DNA of 64,000 bases from Pusillimonas sp. TS35 (GTDB taxonomy: Bacteria > Pseudomonadota > Gammaproteobacteria > Burkholderiales > Burkholderiaceae_B). The DNA is taken from assembly GCF_009857885.1 (NCBI RefSeq), contig NZ_WWER01000003.1:310001-374000 (forward strand), written 5' to 3'. This document shows positions 30,111 through 38,962 of the stretch, in pieces. The notes beneath the pieces are model-generated. The model was given only the letters and a program-made list of their open reading frames with translations. It was not told the origin of the DNA and did no database searches. Every line of letters begins with the position of its first letter. Position 1 is the first letter of the stretch. The position numbers and the translations under genes were made by a program.

Positions 30111-30198
30111 CCCGCGGCATCGCACACAGGCATCGCACACACCTATTGCGTGCACCCGGCGGCATTCGCCGCCAGCGGCGCACATTACGATACCCGCT

Positions 30199-31500
30199 AT
30201 GAACACACCACCTTCCCGCGATTCTCTCTCCACCGTGCAGGCTGCAGTGTTGGCGCACCTGGACAGTGCACGGTTGTGGCGCCGCATCGAGGCACTGTCA
30301 GCCTTCACCGAACCCAACCGCCCCTGGACACGGCGCGCCTTCACACCGCTGCATGATGCCTCGCGCGCATGGCTGCGCGCGGAGATGGAGGCGGCAGGCC
30401 TGCGAGTGGCGCTGGACGCGGCCGGCAACCTGGTGGGACGGCGGCCGGGCACACGCGCGGACGCCGCCCCGCTCGTCACCGGTTCGCATTGCGATACGGT
30501 GGTCGCAGGCGGCCGGTTCGACGGCATTATCGGTGTGTTGGCGGGTATCGAGGTGGCACACGCCCTGCAAGACGCCAGCGTCACGCTTGAACACCCCTTC
30601 GAAGTGGTTGATTTTCTGTCCGAGGAGCCCAGCGATTACGGCATTTCCTGCGTGGGCAGCCGCGGCGCTGTCGGTATGCTTGACGAGGCCATGCTGGCCT
30701 GCACACGCGCCGATGGCGAAACGCTGGCACAAGGCATGCGGCGCATCGGCGCCAATCCGGGCCTGCTTTTACCCCCCGCCAGGCTAGCCGGCGGCACGGC
30801 GGCGTTTGTCGAGCTGCATATCGAGCAAGGGCCCGTACTGGAAGCGCGGCAAATTCCCATTGGCGTTGTCAGCCACATCGTCGGCATTCGCCGCGTACAG
30901 ATCGACATCGTCGGCCAGCCCGACCACGCCGGCACCACGCCCATGGATCTGCGTCGCGATGCGCTGGTGGGGGCATCCCGGCTCATCGACGCAGCCTACC
31001 AGCGCGCTAGTGCGCTGAGCGGCCAGCCGCATTATGTCGTGGCGACGGTGGGCCGCATCGAGATAAGCCCCAACGCTCCCAATGCGGTGCCTGGCAAAGC
31101 GGTGTTGACGCTCGAAGTGCGCAGCGACAGCGACGCTGTGCTCGATACCTTTCCTGAAGCCCTGCTGGCTGACTATAGTGGCGCGCTCGCACAGGTTCGC
31201 GTCACCGCGAGCATGCGTGCGCTGAGCCGGTCCCACCCCACTGCCTGCTCACCAATGATCATGGATGCCATCACGCAGTCCGCAGGGCAGTTGGGCTATG
31301 CCACACTCACCATGCCCAGCGGCGCGGGCCACGACGCTGCCTATATGGCTTGCAGTGGCCCCATGGGTATGGTGTTCATCCCCTGCCTGAACGGGCGCAG
31401 CCACTGCCCGGAAGAGTGGATTGAACCTGAACAACTGCTGGACGGCACACGCGTGCTTGCTGCCACGCTAATGGGGTTGGACCAGGCCTTGGGCGGCTGA
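30199..31500 (+). CDS. M20-family Zn-dependent amidohydrolase (N-carbamoyl-amino-acid hydrolase / allantoate amidohydrolase type)
   Basis: A 433-residue peptidase-M20-fold hydrolase. Metal ligands are visible in GSHCDTVVAGGRFDG, FLSEEPSDYG, and HIEQGPVLE; the lid domain has the HAGTTPMDLRRDAL block that binds substrate carboxylate; the final ligand is in SGAGHDAAYM. These features mark the hydantoinase/carbamoylase branch, acting on N-carbamoyl amino acids, ureidoglycine or allantoate. Clustering with a deformylase and a Bug receptor suggests the pair clears N-blocked amino acids. Confidence 0.9.
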   Translation: MNTPPSRDSLSTVQAAVLAHLDSARLWRRIEALSAFTEPNRPWTRRAFTPLHDASRAWLRAEMEAAGLRVALDAAGNLVGRRPGTRADAAPLVTGSHCDTVVAGGRFDGIIGVLAGIEVAHALQDASVTLEHPFEVVDFLSEEPSDYGISCVGSRGAVGMLDEAMLACTRADGETLAQGMRRIGANPGLLLPPARLAGGTAAFVELHIEQGPVLEARQIPIGVVSHIVGIRRVQIDIVGQPDHAGTTPMDLRRDALVGASRLIDAAYQRASALSGQPHYVVATVGRIEISPNAPNAVPGKAVLTLEVRSDSDAVLDTFPEALLADYSGALAQVRVTASMRALSRSHPTACSPMIMDAITQSAGQLGYATLTMPSGAGHDAAYMACSGPMGMVFIPCLNGRSHCPEEWIEPEQLLDGTRVLAATLMGLDQALGG

Positions 31501-31654
31501 GGCGGCACATGGAAGCGACGGGCGCGGCGGGTCTGCCGGCTGCGGGTTAGCTGCTTGGCAGTATTCACGGCAATGCGCCAGGGGTGCGCGGCGGCGCCAG
31601 GCACAGCGATTGCCGCGTGTGTGCCTATACACCCGCCACCACGTCTGGCAGACT

Positions 31655-31674
31655 TCAGGATAATGTCATCCTGA
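31655..31674. promoter_or_regulatory. inverted repeat upstream of the FMN reductase gene
   Basis: TCAGGAT-AATGTC-ATCCTGA is a perfect seven-base inverted repeat with a six-base spacer, about 90 bases before the start codon, in the only non-coding stretch (263 bases) between the M20 gene and the reductase. It may be an operator; the cognate regulator is not obvious. The rest of the gap shows nothing recognisable. Confidence 0.4.
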
Positions 31675-31763
31675 CGCGGCACACTGTGCATCAGCGGCGT
31701 CGAGCCCACGCTTGCACACCCGGTTCCACTACCTGTACTCATCACGAAGAAAAGGGGATGTTC

Positions 31764-32336
31764 ATGGCAACCTACAAAGTCGGCTACATGATCGGCAGCC
31801 TTGCCAAAGGCTCCATCAACCGCAAACTGGCCAAAGCGCTGATTCGCCTGGCGCCCAAGGATCTCGAATTCGTCGAGATCTCGTTCAAAGACCTGCCGCT
31901 GTACAGCTACGATTACGACAGCGATTTTCCGCCCGTGGCACGCGCGTTCAAGGATGCCATTGCCGGCGTGGACGCCCTGCTCTTCGTCACCCCTGAATAC
32001 AACCGCGGCATCCCCGGCGGGCTCAAGAACGCCATTGACTGGGCCAGCCGGCCCTATGGCACCAACTCATTCACCCACAAGCCATCCGCCGTCATCGGCG
32101 CCTCGCCAGGGTCCATCGGCACCGCCGTGGCGCAGCAAAGCCTGCGCAGCGCCCTCAGCTTCTGCAATTCGCCGCAGATGAACTCGCCCGAAGCCTACAT
32201 CCACTTCACGCCAGGGCTGATCACCGACGACGGCACAGTCACCGTCCCCGCGACCGAAGAATTCCTGCGCAAGTATATGGTGGAGTTCGAGCAGTTCGTG
32301 AACCGCGTGCTGCAGGTGCTGCCGCCCAAGCGCTAG
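31764..32336 (+). CDS. NAD(P)H-dependent FMN reductase (ChrR/YieF-like)
   Basis: A 190-residue flavodoxin-fold protein with the FMN phosphate loop GSLAKGSINRKLAKAL and the PEYNRGIPGGLKNAIDW signature of the NADPH-dependent FMN reductase family (PF03358). Related proteins reduce quinones, azo dyes or chromate and give oxidative stress protection. A second ATG two codons upstream exists; the chosen one has AAGGGG at better spacing. It is convergent with the GntR gene. Confidence 0.9.
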   Translation: MATYKVGYMIGSLAKGSINRKLAKALIRLAPKDLEFVEISFKDLPLYSYDYDSDFPPVARAFKDAIAGVDALLFVTPEYNRGIPGGLKNAIDWASRPYGTNSFTHKPSAVIGASPGSIGTAVAQQSLRSALSFCNSPQMNSPEAYIHFTPGLITDDGTVTVPATEEFLRKYMVEFEQFVNRVLQVLPPKR

Positions 32337-32416
32337 TGCAGGCAGCGCCAGGGTGGGCAACGTTTTAATCCCGGCGGCGGTGCCATCGGCCCCGCCTTCA
32401 AACAAAACGGCCCCCG

Positions 32417-33121
32417 CTAAAGCACGTAATTCTTGTAGCGCTCCATGTACTCACGAGCGCTTTCATTCAGTTCTTGCACCCGTCGGTCTGCTGCAGCCAT
32501 ATCACCACTTTGCATGGCCTGCAGAAGATCGCGGTACTGATGAATACCCATCTCTGCCCGGCCCGGCAAGAGCGCAACCCGACGCATCGTTACTCGGGTC
32601 CGATCATATACCCGCTCGATAAGATCTGAAAGAATCGGGTTGCCGGCGATCTCTTTCAGGCGATCCCTGAATGTCATAATCGCGGCTACGTGCGTTGCAA
32701 TATCGCCTTGACGCAGGCTTTCTTCAAACCCAGATCCCAGCAGGTTGGCCATTTCCTGCCAATCGTCATCGCTCGCATTGCGCATTGCCAGGCGCACGGT
32801 CAGCGTATCGAGTGCCTCGCGAACCTCATACAGGCGATATGTGGTTTCCATATCCACAGATGACACGACAGCCCCTTTGTTAGGGATCCGCTCCACCAAG
32901 CCCCTGTCCTCCAAGACGGCAAGCACCTCGCGTACTTTGGCACGTGGTACGCCATAAGACGCGGCCAGGTCCTCTTCGGGTATCCGGGAACCCGGCAGTA
33001 GTTCCTGGGAGGAAATTCTGCGGCGCAGATCGGCGATGATAGACCTTGTACTCTGGGCCGCAGCGCGCGCAGGTTTGGGGCCTGCCTTCAACAGGTTCTT
33101 TATGCGATTTTCCATATGCAA
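32417..33121 (-). CDS. GntR-family transcriptional regulator (FCD domain)
   Basis: A 234-residue FadR-subfamily regulator: a winged helix (residues about 25-92, with LRRRISSQELLPGSRIPEEDLAASYGVPRAKV in order) and an all-helical FCD ligand domain. The usual metal-site His after Phe in the FCD domain appears as Arg here (TFRDRLKEIAGN) and the last His near RRVQEL is absent, so ligand binding may not need a metal. It is divergent from the aminotransferase-led operon, and two palindromes in the shared promoter suit FadR-type operators (TTGT-N2-ACAA). It is probably the pathway's repressor. Confidence 0.92.
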   Translation of the reverse strand: MHMENRIKNLLKAGPKPARAAAQSTRSIIADLRRRISSQELLPGSRIPEEDLAASYGVPRAKVREVLAVLEDRGLVERIPNKGAVVSSVDMETTYRLYEVREALDTLTVRLAMRNASDDDWQEMANLLGSGFEESLRQGDIATHVAAIMTFRDRLKEIAGNPILSDLIERVYDRTRVTMRRVALLPGRAEMGIHQYRDLLQAMQSGDMAAADRRVQELNESAREYMERYKNYVL

Positions 33122-33189
33122 TTGCAGTAGTTACTTGCCTGGCAATAGTATCAGGACAGGAGATTTTCGACGTGCTTTATTATATCCAG

Positions 33190-33257
33190 AATTGTGCACA
33201 ATTTTGGATTGTTGTTAACATGCACTATTGACACAATATTGTATTGAGCCACATAAT
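33190..33257 (+). promoter_or_regulatory. operon promoter with two palindromic GntR-type operators
   Basis: AATTGTGCACAATT (33190-33203) is a perfect 14-bp palindrome and ACAATATTGT (33233-33242) a perfect 10-bp one. Between and over them lies TTGACA (33228-33233), 18 bases before CATAAT (33252-33257), a good sigma-70-type promoter. The second palindrome sits inside the spacer, so repressor binding there would occlude RNA polymerase. Confidence 0.72.
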
Positions 33258-33339
33258 GCGCTCGAATGCGTATGCATCAGCGCCCGGCCCAAAGCAAAAA
33301 TTCCAGCCGGCACACTCAAGACAAGAGGAGACAATCAGC

Positions 33340-34659
33340 ATGAATCCATCCCACGGCAAAGCTCTGCCCGGACCATCATGTGCCGACTACCTGCAGCAAC
33401 GCAATACCGTGGTTGCGCGTGGCGTAGCGAACGGGCCGCCCATCTTCGCCAAGTCTGCAGCAGGTGCGGAACTGGTCGACCTGGACGGCCACCGCTACAT
33501 TGATTTCGCCGGTGGCATCGGCACACTCAACGTCGGGCACGCACATCCCGAAGTGGTGCAGGCGATCAAAGACCAGGCCGACGCTTTTCTGCACACTTGC
33601 TTCAATATCGTCATGTACCCCGGCTATATTGATCTTGCCCACGCGCTTGTAAAGCGCGTGCCGGGGCAGGCCGACAAAAAAGCAATGCTGCAGAACTCGG
33701 GCGCCGAAGCGGTGGAAAACGCTATCAAGATTGCACGGTGCGCCACCGGCCGTCCCGCCATCGTCGCCTTCAGCAACGCCTTTCATGGCCGCACGTTCAT
33801 GGCGCTCAGCTTGACCGCCAAGGCACCCGTCTACAAGAGCGGCTTCGGGCCTTTGGCGAGCGAAGTCTATCGCGCTCCGTTTCCGGGTAGTTCCGACGAT
33901 GCCTTCGAGCACTTTGCCCACATGATCGACAGCGAGATTACGCCCCAGCAGGTTGCAGCGATCATCTTCGAGCCCGTCCAGGGTGAAGGCGGCTTTCACG
34001 TATTTCCTCCCGGTTTCCTGCGGCAATTGCGTGCGTACTGCAGCCGGCACGGCATCGTATTGATCGCCGACGAGATCCAATCAGGCTTTTGCCGTACAGG
34101 AGAATGGTTTGCGACCGAACACTCGGGCATTGAGGCGGACCTGTACACATTGGCGAAGTCCATGGGAGGCGGCATGCCCATCGCCGCAGTGGTTGGCCGC
34201 AGCGAACTGATGGATGCCCCACAAGTGGGTGGGCTGGGCGGCACCTACGCGGGCAATCCGCTTTCGTGCGCTGCTGCGCTGGCTACCCTACGCATCATGG
34301 AGCGCGACGACTATCCAGCAAAAGCCCGGGCCATCGGCAACATCATTCGCGCCAGGTTCGAACAATGGGCGCACCGCTATCCGATCATAGGCGAGGTCCG
34401 GGGTCTCGGCGCAATGCTCGCTATTGAGATCGTCGAAGACCGCGAAACGCGCAAGCCCGCTGGCAAGCTCGCCGCCCGCATCGTCGAGCATGCGTATCAG
34501 CGTGGGCTCATCTTGGTGAAGGCGGGTGCCGAGGGCAATGTGCTGCGCTTTCTGGGGCCGCTCAATATCCCGCTCGATCAGCTCAAGGAGGGCCTGGATA
34601 TTCTGGACGCGTCGATACAAGCGGTCGGCATCTCTACACCGTCCGAGGTTTCCGCATGA
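33340..34659 (+). CDS. class III pyridoxal-phosphate aminotransferase (4-aminobutyrate aminotransferase-like)
   Basis: A 439-residue GabT/PuuE-type enzyme. The PLP lysine is K273 in TLAKSMGGGMPIAA and the PLP-binding Asp is in DEIQSG (244-249); NSGAEAVENAIK and FHGRTFMALSLT are further family blocks. It removes an amino group from an omega- or beta-amino acid (4-aminobutyrate, 5-aminovalerate or beta-alanine are typical), giving a semialdehyde or keto acid. The ATG has AGAGGAG at proper spacing. Its stop overlaps the next start (ATGA). No semialdehyde dehydrogenase follows, which is unusual for a GABA-type route. Confidence 0.92.
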   Translation: MNPSHGKALPGPSCADYLQQRNTVVARGVANGPPIFAKSAAGAELVDLDGHRYIDFAGGIGTLNVGHAHPEVVQAIKDQADAFLHTCFNIVMYPGYIDLAHALVKRVPGQADKKAMLQNSGAEAVENAIKIARCATGRPAIVAFSNAFHGRTFMALSLTAKAPVYKSGFGPLASEVYRAPFPGSSDDAFEHFAHMIDSEITPQQVAAIIFEPVQGEGGFHVFPPGFLRQLRAYCSRHGIVLIADEIQSGFCRTGEWFATEHSGIEADLYTLAKSMGGGMPIAAVVGRSELMDAPQVGGLGGTYAGNPLSCAAALATLRIMERDDYPAKARAIGNIIRARFEQWAHRYPIIGEVRGLGAMLAIEIVEDRETRKPAGKLAARIVEHAYQRGLILVKAGAEGNVLRFLGPLNIPLDQLKEGLDILDASIQAVGISTPSEVSA

Positions 34660-35630
34660 ATACACTGCTGAAGCTGGATAACGCACGGAAAGTAGTCAAT
34701 CTGCTGGGTTCGGCCAAGCCCGGTATGGATGTGCTAGTCCTGTATGACTTCCACACCGAGCACAACGTACAGGCGCTGGCCATCGCTGTCCAGGAGTCAG
34801 GCGCAAACCTGCATCTGCTGCAAATACCCGGCGCCAAGCGGCATGGCCAACAGTTCTCACCCATCGTCGCCCAGGCCATGCGGTCGTCCCACCTGGTTAT
34901 TGCATTGACCCAGGCCAATGCGGCCCACACTGAAGCACGGCAACAGGCTACCCGTGCGGGTGTGGGCGTAATCGTTCTGCCCGAATCTTCGCTACCCAAT
35001 TTTTTCATGGCCGAAGGTTGGAACGCCGATTTCAACAGTCTGCGTCCCGAGATCGAAGGCTTGGCTGCGGCGCTCACCCAGGCTAAAACCGCACGCGTAA
35101 CCAGTCGCGAAGGCACCGATATAACCATGAGTATCGCGGGACGCCGTGGCCGTGCCTTGCACGGCTTTGCAAACGCCGACGATATTTCGGCGGGATACTG
35201 TCTTGAGGCCAGTCTCGCGCCGGTCGAGGGCACCGCCGAAGGGGTAATCGTGGTCAATGCAAGCATTCCCGGCGTCTCGCTGATCGAACACGAGCCGGTT
35301 CGGATCATGGTCGAAAAGGGGCTTGCTGTATCGATAGAGGGCGGACGGGAAGCCGCGAGATTCCGCGAAATGCTGAAAAGCTTCGCCGACCCTCAGGTCT
35401 ACAACCTGGGAGAACTGGGCGTAGGCATGAATCCGAACTGCACTCTCGACGGCACGATGCTATCCGACGAAAGTGTTTACGGCGCAGTACAGCTCGCATT
35501 GGGCACGAGCGCATATATCGGCGGCACGGTCAAGGCGGCCGCCCACTACGACACGATCGTCACCGAGGCCCGAATCTGGCTCGACGACAAGCTCGTGCTC
35601 GACGGCACTCGCCTGCTTCTGGATGCATGA
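34656..35630 (+). CDS. M29 aminopeptidase / NicX (2,5-dihydroxypyridine dioxygenase)-like metalloenzyme
   Basis: A 324-residue protein of the fold shared by leucyl aminopeptidase AmpS/AmpT (M29) and NicX, the Fe(II) enzyme that opens 2,5-dihydroxypyridine. Candidate metal ligands are H297 and D299 in AAHYD, with E253 in GELGVGMNPNC and E272 in SDESVYG. The HxD pair mirrors the C-terminal ligands of NicX. Whether it hydrolyses a peptide-like bond or performs an oxygenase ring opening cannot be read by eye. It is translationally coupled to the aminotransferase, and its stop is close to the next start. Confidence 0.78.
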   Translation: MNTLLKLDNARKVVNLLGSAKPGMDVLVLYDFHTEHNVQALAIAVQESGANLHLLQIPGAKRHGQQFSPIVAQAMRSSHLVIALTQANAAHTEARQQATRAGVGVIVLPESSLPNFFMAEGWNADFNSLRPEIEGLAAALTQAKTARVTSREGTDITMSIAGRRGRALHGFANADDISAGYCLEASLAPVEGTAEGVIVVNASIPGVSLIEHEPVRIMVEKGLAVSIEGGREAARFREMLKSFADPQVYNLGELGVGMNPNCTLDGTMLSDESVYGAVQLALGTSAYIGGTVKAAAHYDTIVTEARIWLDDKLVLDGTRLLLDA

Positions 35631-35631
35631 C

Positions 35632-36405
35632 ATGGCGATACGCGTAGAGAACAACGGGGCCGGCGTATGGACCGTGTGGCTGGATCGGCCAACCAAGCGC
35701 AACGCCATGACTTTGGATATGTACCGCGATTTCGCCGCTGCGATTGACGCGCTGGATGCCGACGATGCCGTGCGATGCGTGGTGATACGCGGCGCCGGAG
35801 GAGCCTTCTGCTCCGGCAGCGACATCGGAACCTTTGACGAAGATAGAAGTGGCTCGGAACAGGCTCGGGCGTATGCCGAACTCACCCTCGACTGCACCGA
35901 CCGCCTGAAGCTGACGCGCCACCCCACTGTGGCATGCATCGAGGGCGTGTGCGTGGGCGGCGGGCTCGAGATCGCTGCGTTGTGCGATATCAGGATCGCA
36001 GCGCATAGCGCACGCTTCGGCGTGCCTGTGAACCGAATCGGTATCGTACTCGATCATCGCGAACTTCATGACATTGTGAGCTTAGTCGGGCCGGCCACCA
36101 CCTTGGAGATACTTCTGGAAGGCCGCATCTTCGGTGCCGATGAGGCGATGCACAAAGGTCTGCTCAGCCAGGTTGTGCCCGACGAAGATCTAGCTGAACG
36201 CGTTCACGATACAGCCCGGCGAATAGCCGCGGGGGCGCCGCTGACAAATCGATGGCACAAAAAGTTTGTGCGACAGCTTGCTCAAGGAACCTCCTTGACC
36301 CCACAGGATCGCCTCGAAGCGTATGCGTGTTTCAACACCGAGGATTACCGTATCGGCCAGAAAGCATTTCTGAGCAAGACCCAGCCCGTGTTTGTAGGTT
36401 ATTGA
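35632..36405 (+). CDS. enoyl-CoA hydratase/isomerase (crotonase) family protein with a missing catalytic Glu
   Basis: A 257-residue crotonase-fold protein. The oxyanion-hole blocks GAGGAFCSGSDI and EGVCVGGGLEIAALCDI are present and keep the first catalytic Glu (equivalent to Glu144 of rat hydratase). The position of the second Glu (Glu164, in FGxPE) is Val here (RFGVPVNRIG), and the following GAGGTQRL block is replaced by DHRELHDI. A plain hydratase reaction is therefore doubtful; isomerase, decarboxylase, hydrolase or racemase chemistry within the superfamily is equally possible. It starts one base after the preceding stop. Confidence 0.85.
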   Translation: MAIRVENNGAGVWTVWLDRPTKRNAMTLDMYRDFAAAIDALDADDAVRCVVIRGAGGAFCSGSDIGTFDEDRSGSEQARAYAELTLDCTDRLKLTRHPTVACIEGVCVGGGLEIAALCDIRIAAHSARFGVPVNRIGIVLDHRELHDIVSLVGPATTLEILLEGRIFGADEAMHKGLLSQVVPDEDLAERVHDTARRIAAGAPLTNRWHKKFVRQLAQGTSLTPQDRLEAYACFNTEDYRIGQKAFLSKTQPVFVGY

Positions 36406-36415
36406 GGGGAGACCC

Positions 36416-37633
36416 ATGAGCAGCAATGGCAATGGCGGCGTCGCACGCCCGCCGCTGGAAGGTATGAAAGTTCTCGATCTGTCGCAGATTATGGCTGGCC
36501 CTTACTGCACCATGGTGCTTGCCGACTTGGGCGCAGAAGTGATCAAAGTCGAGAAACCGTTGACAGGTGATGATGCGCGCGAGATGGGACCATATGTGAA
36601 TGGCGAATCAAGCTGTTTTGCGCAGATCAATCGCAACAAACTCGGCATCTCGCTGAACCTTAAAGACCCGGCGGCACGGGAAATCCTGTACGACATGGTT
36701 CGCTGGGCTGATGTCGTAGTTGAAAACTACCGCGTCGGCGTAACACGTTCGCTGGGTGTGGACTACGCATCGCTCAGCCGCATCAACCCTAGGCTTGTGT
36801 ATTGCTCCATTTCCGGCTTCGGCCAAACCGGCCCATATGCGGGCCGCGGAGGATTCGATCTGGTCGCACAAGGCATGACGGGCATCATGAGCATCACCGG
36901 CGAACCGGGCGGGCGGCCGCTCAAGTCCGGCATCGCTATCTATGACGTGGGCGCCGGCCTCACGGCTATCTACTCCATCCTTGCGGCCTGTCTGCATCAA
37001 CAGAAAACTGGCGAGGGCCAGCACATAGACATCTCGCTGGCCGAGTGCGGACTTCCATGGTTCGTATGGGAAGCCGCCGCCTATTTTGCAGAAGGCACGG
37101 TGCCACAAGCAACCGGCAGCCGCCATCGCGTCTCGGCCCCCTACCAGGCGTTCAACACTCGCAATGGCTATATCATCATCGGCGCGGCCAACCAGCGCAC
37201 CTGGGAAAGCCTTTGCATACATGTCCTAGAGCGGCCGGATCTGATCAACGACCCGCGTTTCGCCACCAACTCGGATCGCATGGCGAATGTGGAAGCTCTG
37301 GAGACCATTCTTGAGAAGGTGTTCTTGCAGGATGACGCGGGAACCTGGATCGCACGCTGTGAAAATGCCGGCGTACCGTGCGGCCCCATCAACGACTTCG
37401 GCCAGGCGGTGTCCGATCCGCACTACGCGGCACGCGGCATGATCCAGGAGGTGACACATCCCAAGCTGGGCCGTATGAAAACGATAGGAGTACCGTCCCA
37501 TTTCTCCCGAACACCGGGACGCGTACGCAGCCCCGCGCCCTTGCTCGGTCAGCACACCGAAGAGGTCTTGCGCAGATTCGGTGTGTCGGAAAGCAGAATT
37601 GCCAAGCTGCGCGAAACGATGGCAATACAGTGA
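36416..37633 (+). CDS. CaiB/BaiF CoA-transferase family III protein
   Basis: A 405-residue family III CoA-transferase. The N-terminal block VLDLSQIMAGPYCTMVLADLGAEVIKVE (in parts), NRNKLGISLNLK and DVVVENYRVG are typical; D177 in GIAIYDVGAG aligns with the catalytic Asp of formyl-CoA transferase. It moves CoA from a donor thioester to a carboxylate, activating the pathway acid for the crotonase. It follows the crotonase by ten bases, with GGGGAG before the ATG. Confidence 0.93.
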   Translation: MSSNGNGGVARPPLEGMKVLDLSQIMAGPYCTMVLADLGAEVIKVEKPLTGDDAREMGPYVNGESSCFAQINRNKLGISLNLKDPAAREILYDMVRWADVVVENYRVGVTRSLGVDYASLSRINPRLVYCSISGFGQTGPYAGRGGFDLVAQGMTGIMSITGEPGGRPLKSGIAIYDVGAGLTAIYSILAACLHQQKTGEGQHIDISLAECGLPWFVWEAAAYFAEGTVPQATGSRHRVSAPYQAFNTRNGYIIIGAANQRTWESLCIHVLERPDLINDPRFATNSDRMANVEALETILEKVFLQDDAGTWIARCENAGVPCGPINDFGQAVSDPHYAARGMIQEVTHPKLGRMKTIGVPSHFSRTPGRVRSPAPLLGQHTEEVLRRFGVSESRIAKLRETMAIQ

Positions 37634-37711
37634 CGATAGCGCACCGGACAAGCGATGCCGGCGATAGAGCTATCGCAACATAACAAGCATACCTATACCA
37701 AAGGAGAGACC

Positions 37712-38944
37712 ATGAACCAGATCACCAACCCCAAGCGGCGCCACTTTCTTTCCACAGGCGGTGCGCTGGCGGCCACCGCCATGCTGCCGCAGTGGGCGTT
37801 CGCGCAGGATGCGGATACGTTCCGCCTCGGCTCGCTAAACTCCATCACGGGCATCGGCGGCCCCTATGGCCCGGCCATGCTCGAATCCATCCGCCTCGCG
37901 GTTGACGAGGTCAATGGCCAGGGTGGCGCAGCAGGTAAAAAAATAGTGCTGTTCTCAGAAGATGATCAAACCAAAGCAGATGTCGCTGTTCTGGCTGCAA
38001 AGAAACTGATTGAGATAAACCGCGTCCAGGCTGTCGTAGGAATCTGGCCATCCGCGGTCGGCCTGGCTGTCATGCCGATCACAAACAATGCCGGCCTCAT
38101 CATGATGAATACATGCGGCGCCCCCGAAATGCAGACAGAAAACAAACGCGGCCTAGCCTGGATGTTTCAAGCATCCAATGCCGTATTTGGAAAGGCGTTT
38201 GCTGAAGTTGCGCGCCGACGAGGCTTCAAACGGCCCGCCGTCATGGCGTTCAACAACTCCACCTTTGTGGGCCTTGCGGATTATTTCAAGAAAACCTGGG
38301 AAGCCGGCGGCGACAGGCTTGCCGAACTGGTGATCTATGAACCCAACCAGACCAGCTACCGCACCGAGCTGAATAAAGTATTGGCCAAGAAACCCGACGT
38401 GATCGCAATGGGTTCATACAAGCCCGATGCGACCATCCTTCTTAAAGAATGGTTCCAGACTGGCCAGGAATGCAAGTTCATCATGCCGGGCTGGACGGCG
38501 AACAAAGATCTGGTCAAGGCAATCGGCAAGGAAGCGACGGAAGGCATTATTTCGATCTCGAACGTCGCCAACACCGACTCACCGGCCTACCAAAGCTATG
38601 CCCAGCGTATCCAGGCAAAATTGAAACGGGAGCCCGATGTATTTGCGGCACAGAGCTACGACATGGTGGTGACACTTGCCCTGGCGATGGAGGCTGCGGG
38701 CCGAAACGCCGACACCCAGACTATCAACAATCACATCAAAACCGTAACACAAGGTGATGGTGAAAAAGTATCCTCTTTCTCGCAAGGCAAAGAGATTTTG
38801 CGCAAAGGCGGAAAAATAAACTACGAAGGTGCCTCCTCCGCATTGAATTTCGGCGCGCATGGCGAAACCGTGCCCGACTTTGGTGTGTTCGAGATACAGA
38901 ACGGCGAACTGGTACGCAAGGAGACGATCCCAGGCTCGGCCTGA
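37712..38944 (+). CDS. ABC transporter periplasmic substrate-binding protein (LivK/HAAT type)
   Basis: A 410-residue type I periplasmic binding protein with an N-terminal twin-Arg sequence (KRRHFLS) and signal peptide ending WAFAQD, so Tat export is possible. The mature protein starts FRLGSLNSITGIGGPYG and has KIVLFSEDDQTKADV, typical of branched-chain-amino-acid-type receptors that also bind amides, aromatic acids and urea. It supplies the ABC importer encoded directly after it. The ATG has AAGGAGAG upstream. Ligand unknown, but probably the substrate of the adjacent enzymes. Confidence 0.93.
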   Translation: MNQITNPKRRHFLSTGGALAATAMLPQWAFAQDADTFRLGSLNSITGIGGPYGPAMLESIRLAVDEVNGQGGAAGKKIVLFSEDDQTKADVAVLAAKKLIEINRVQAVVGIWPSAVGLAVMPITNNAGLIMMNTCGAPEMQTENKRGLAWMFQASNAVFGKAFAEVARRRGFKRPAVMAFNNSTFVGLADYFKKTWEAGGDRLAELVIYEPNQTSYRTELNKVLAKKPDVIAMGSYKPDATILLKEWFQTGQECKFIMPGWTANKDLVKAIGKEATEGIISISNVANTDSPAYQSYAQRIQAKLKREPDVFAAQSYDMVVTLALAMEAAGRNADTQTINNHIKTVTQGDGEKVSSFSQGKEILRKGGKINYEGASSALNFGAHGETVPDFGVFEIQNGELVRKETIPGSA

Positions 38945-38962
38945 CGGATCGGGACGTACACA

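Noticed and set aside
28827-30584. 585-residue minus-strand open frame
   Set aside because: Antisense to the Bug receptor and N-formylglutamate amidohydrolase genes; no domain resemblance.
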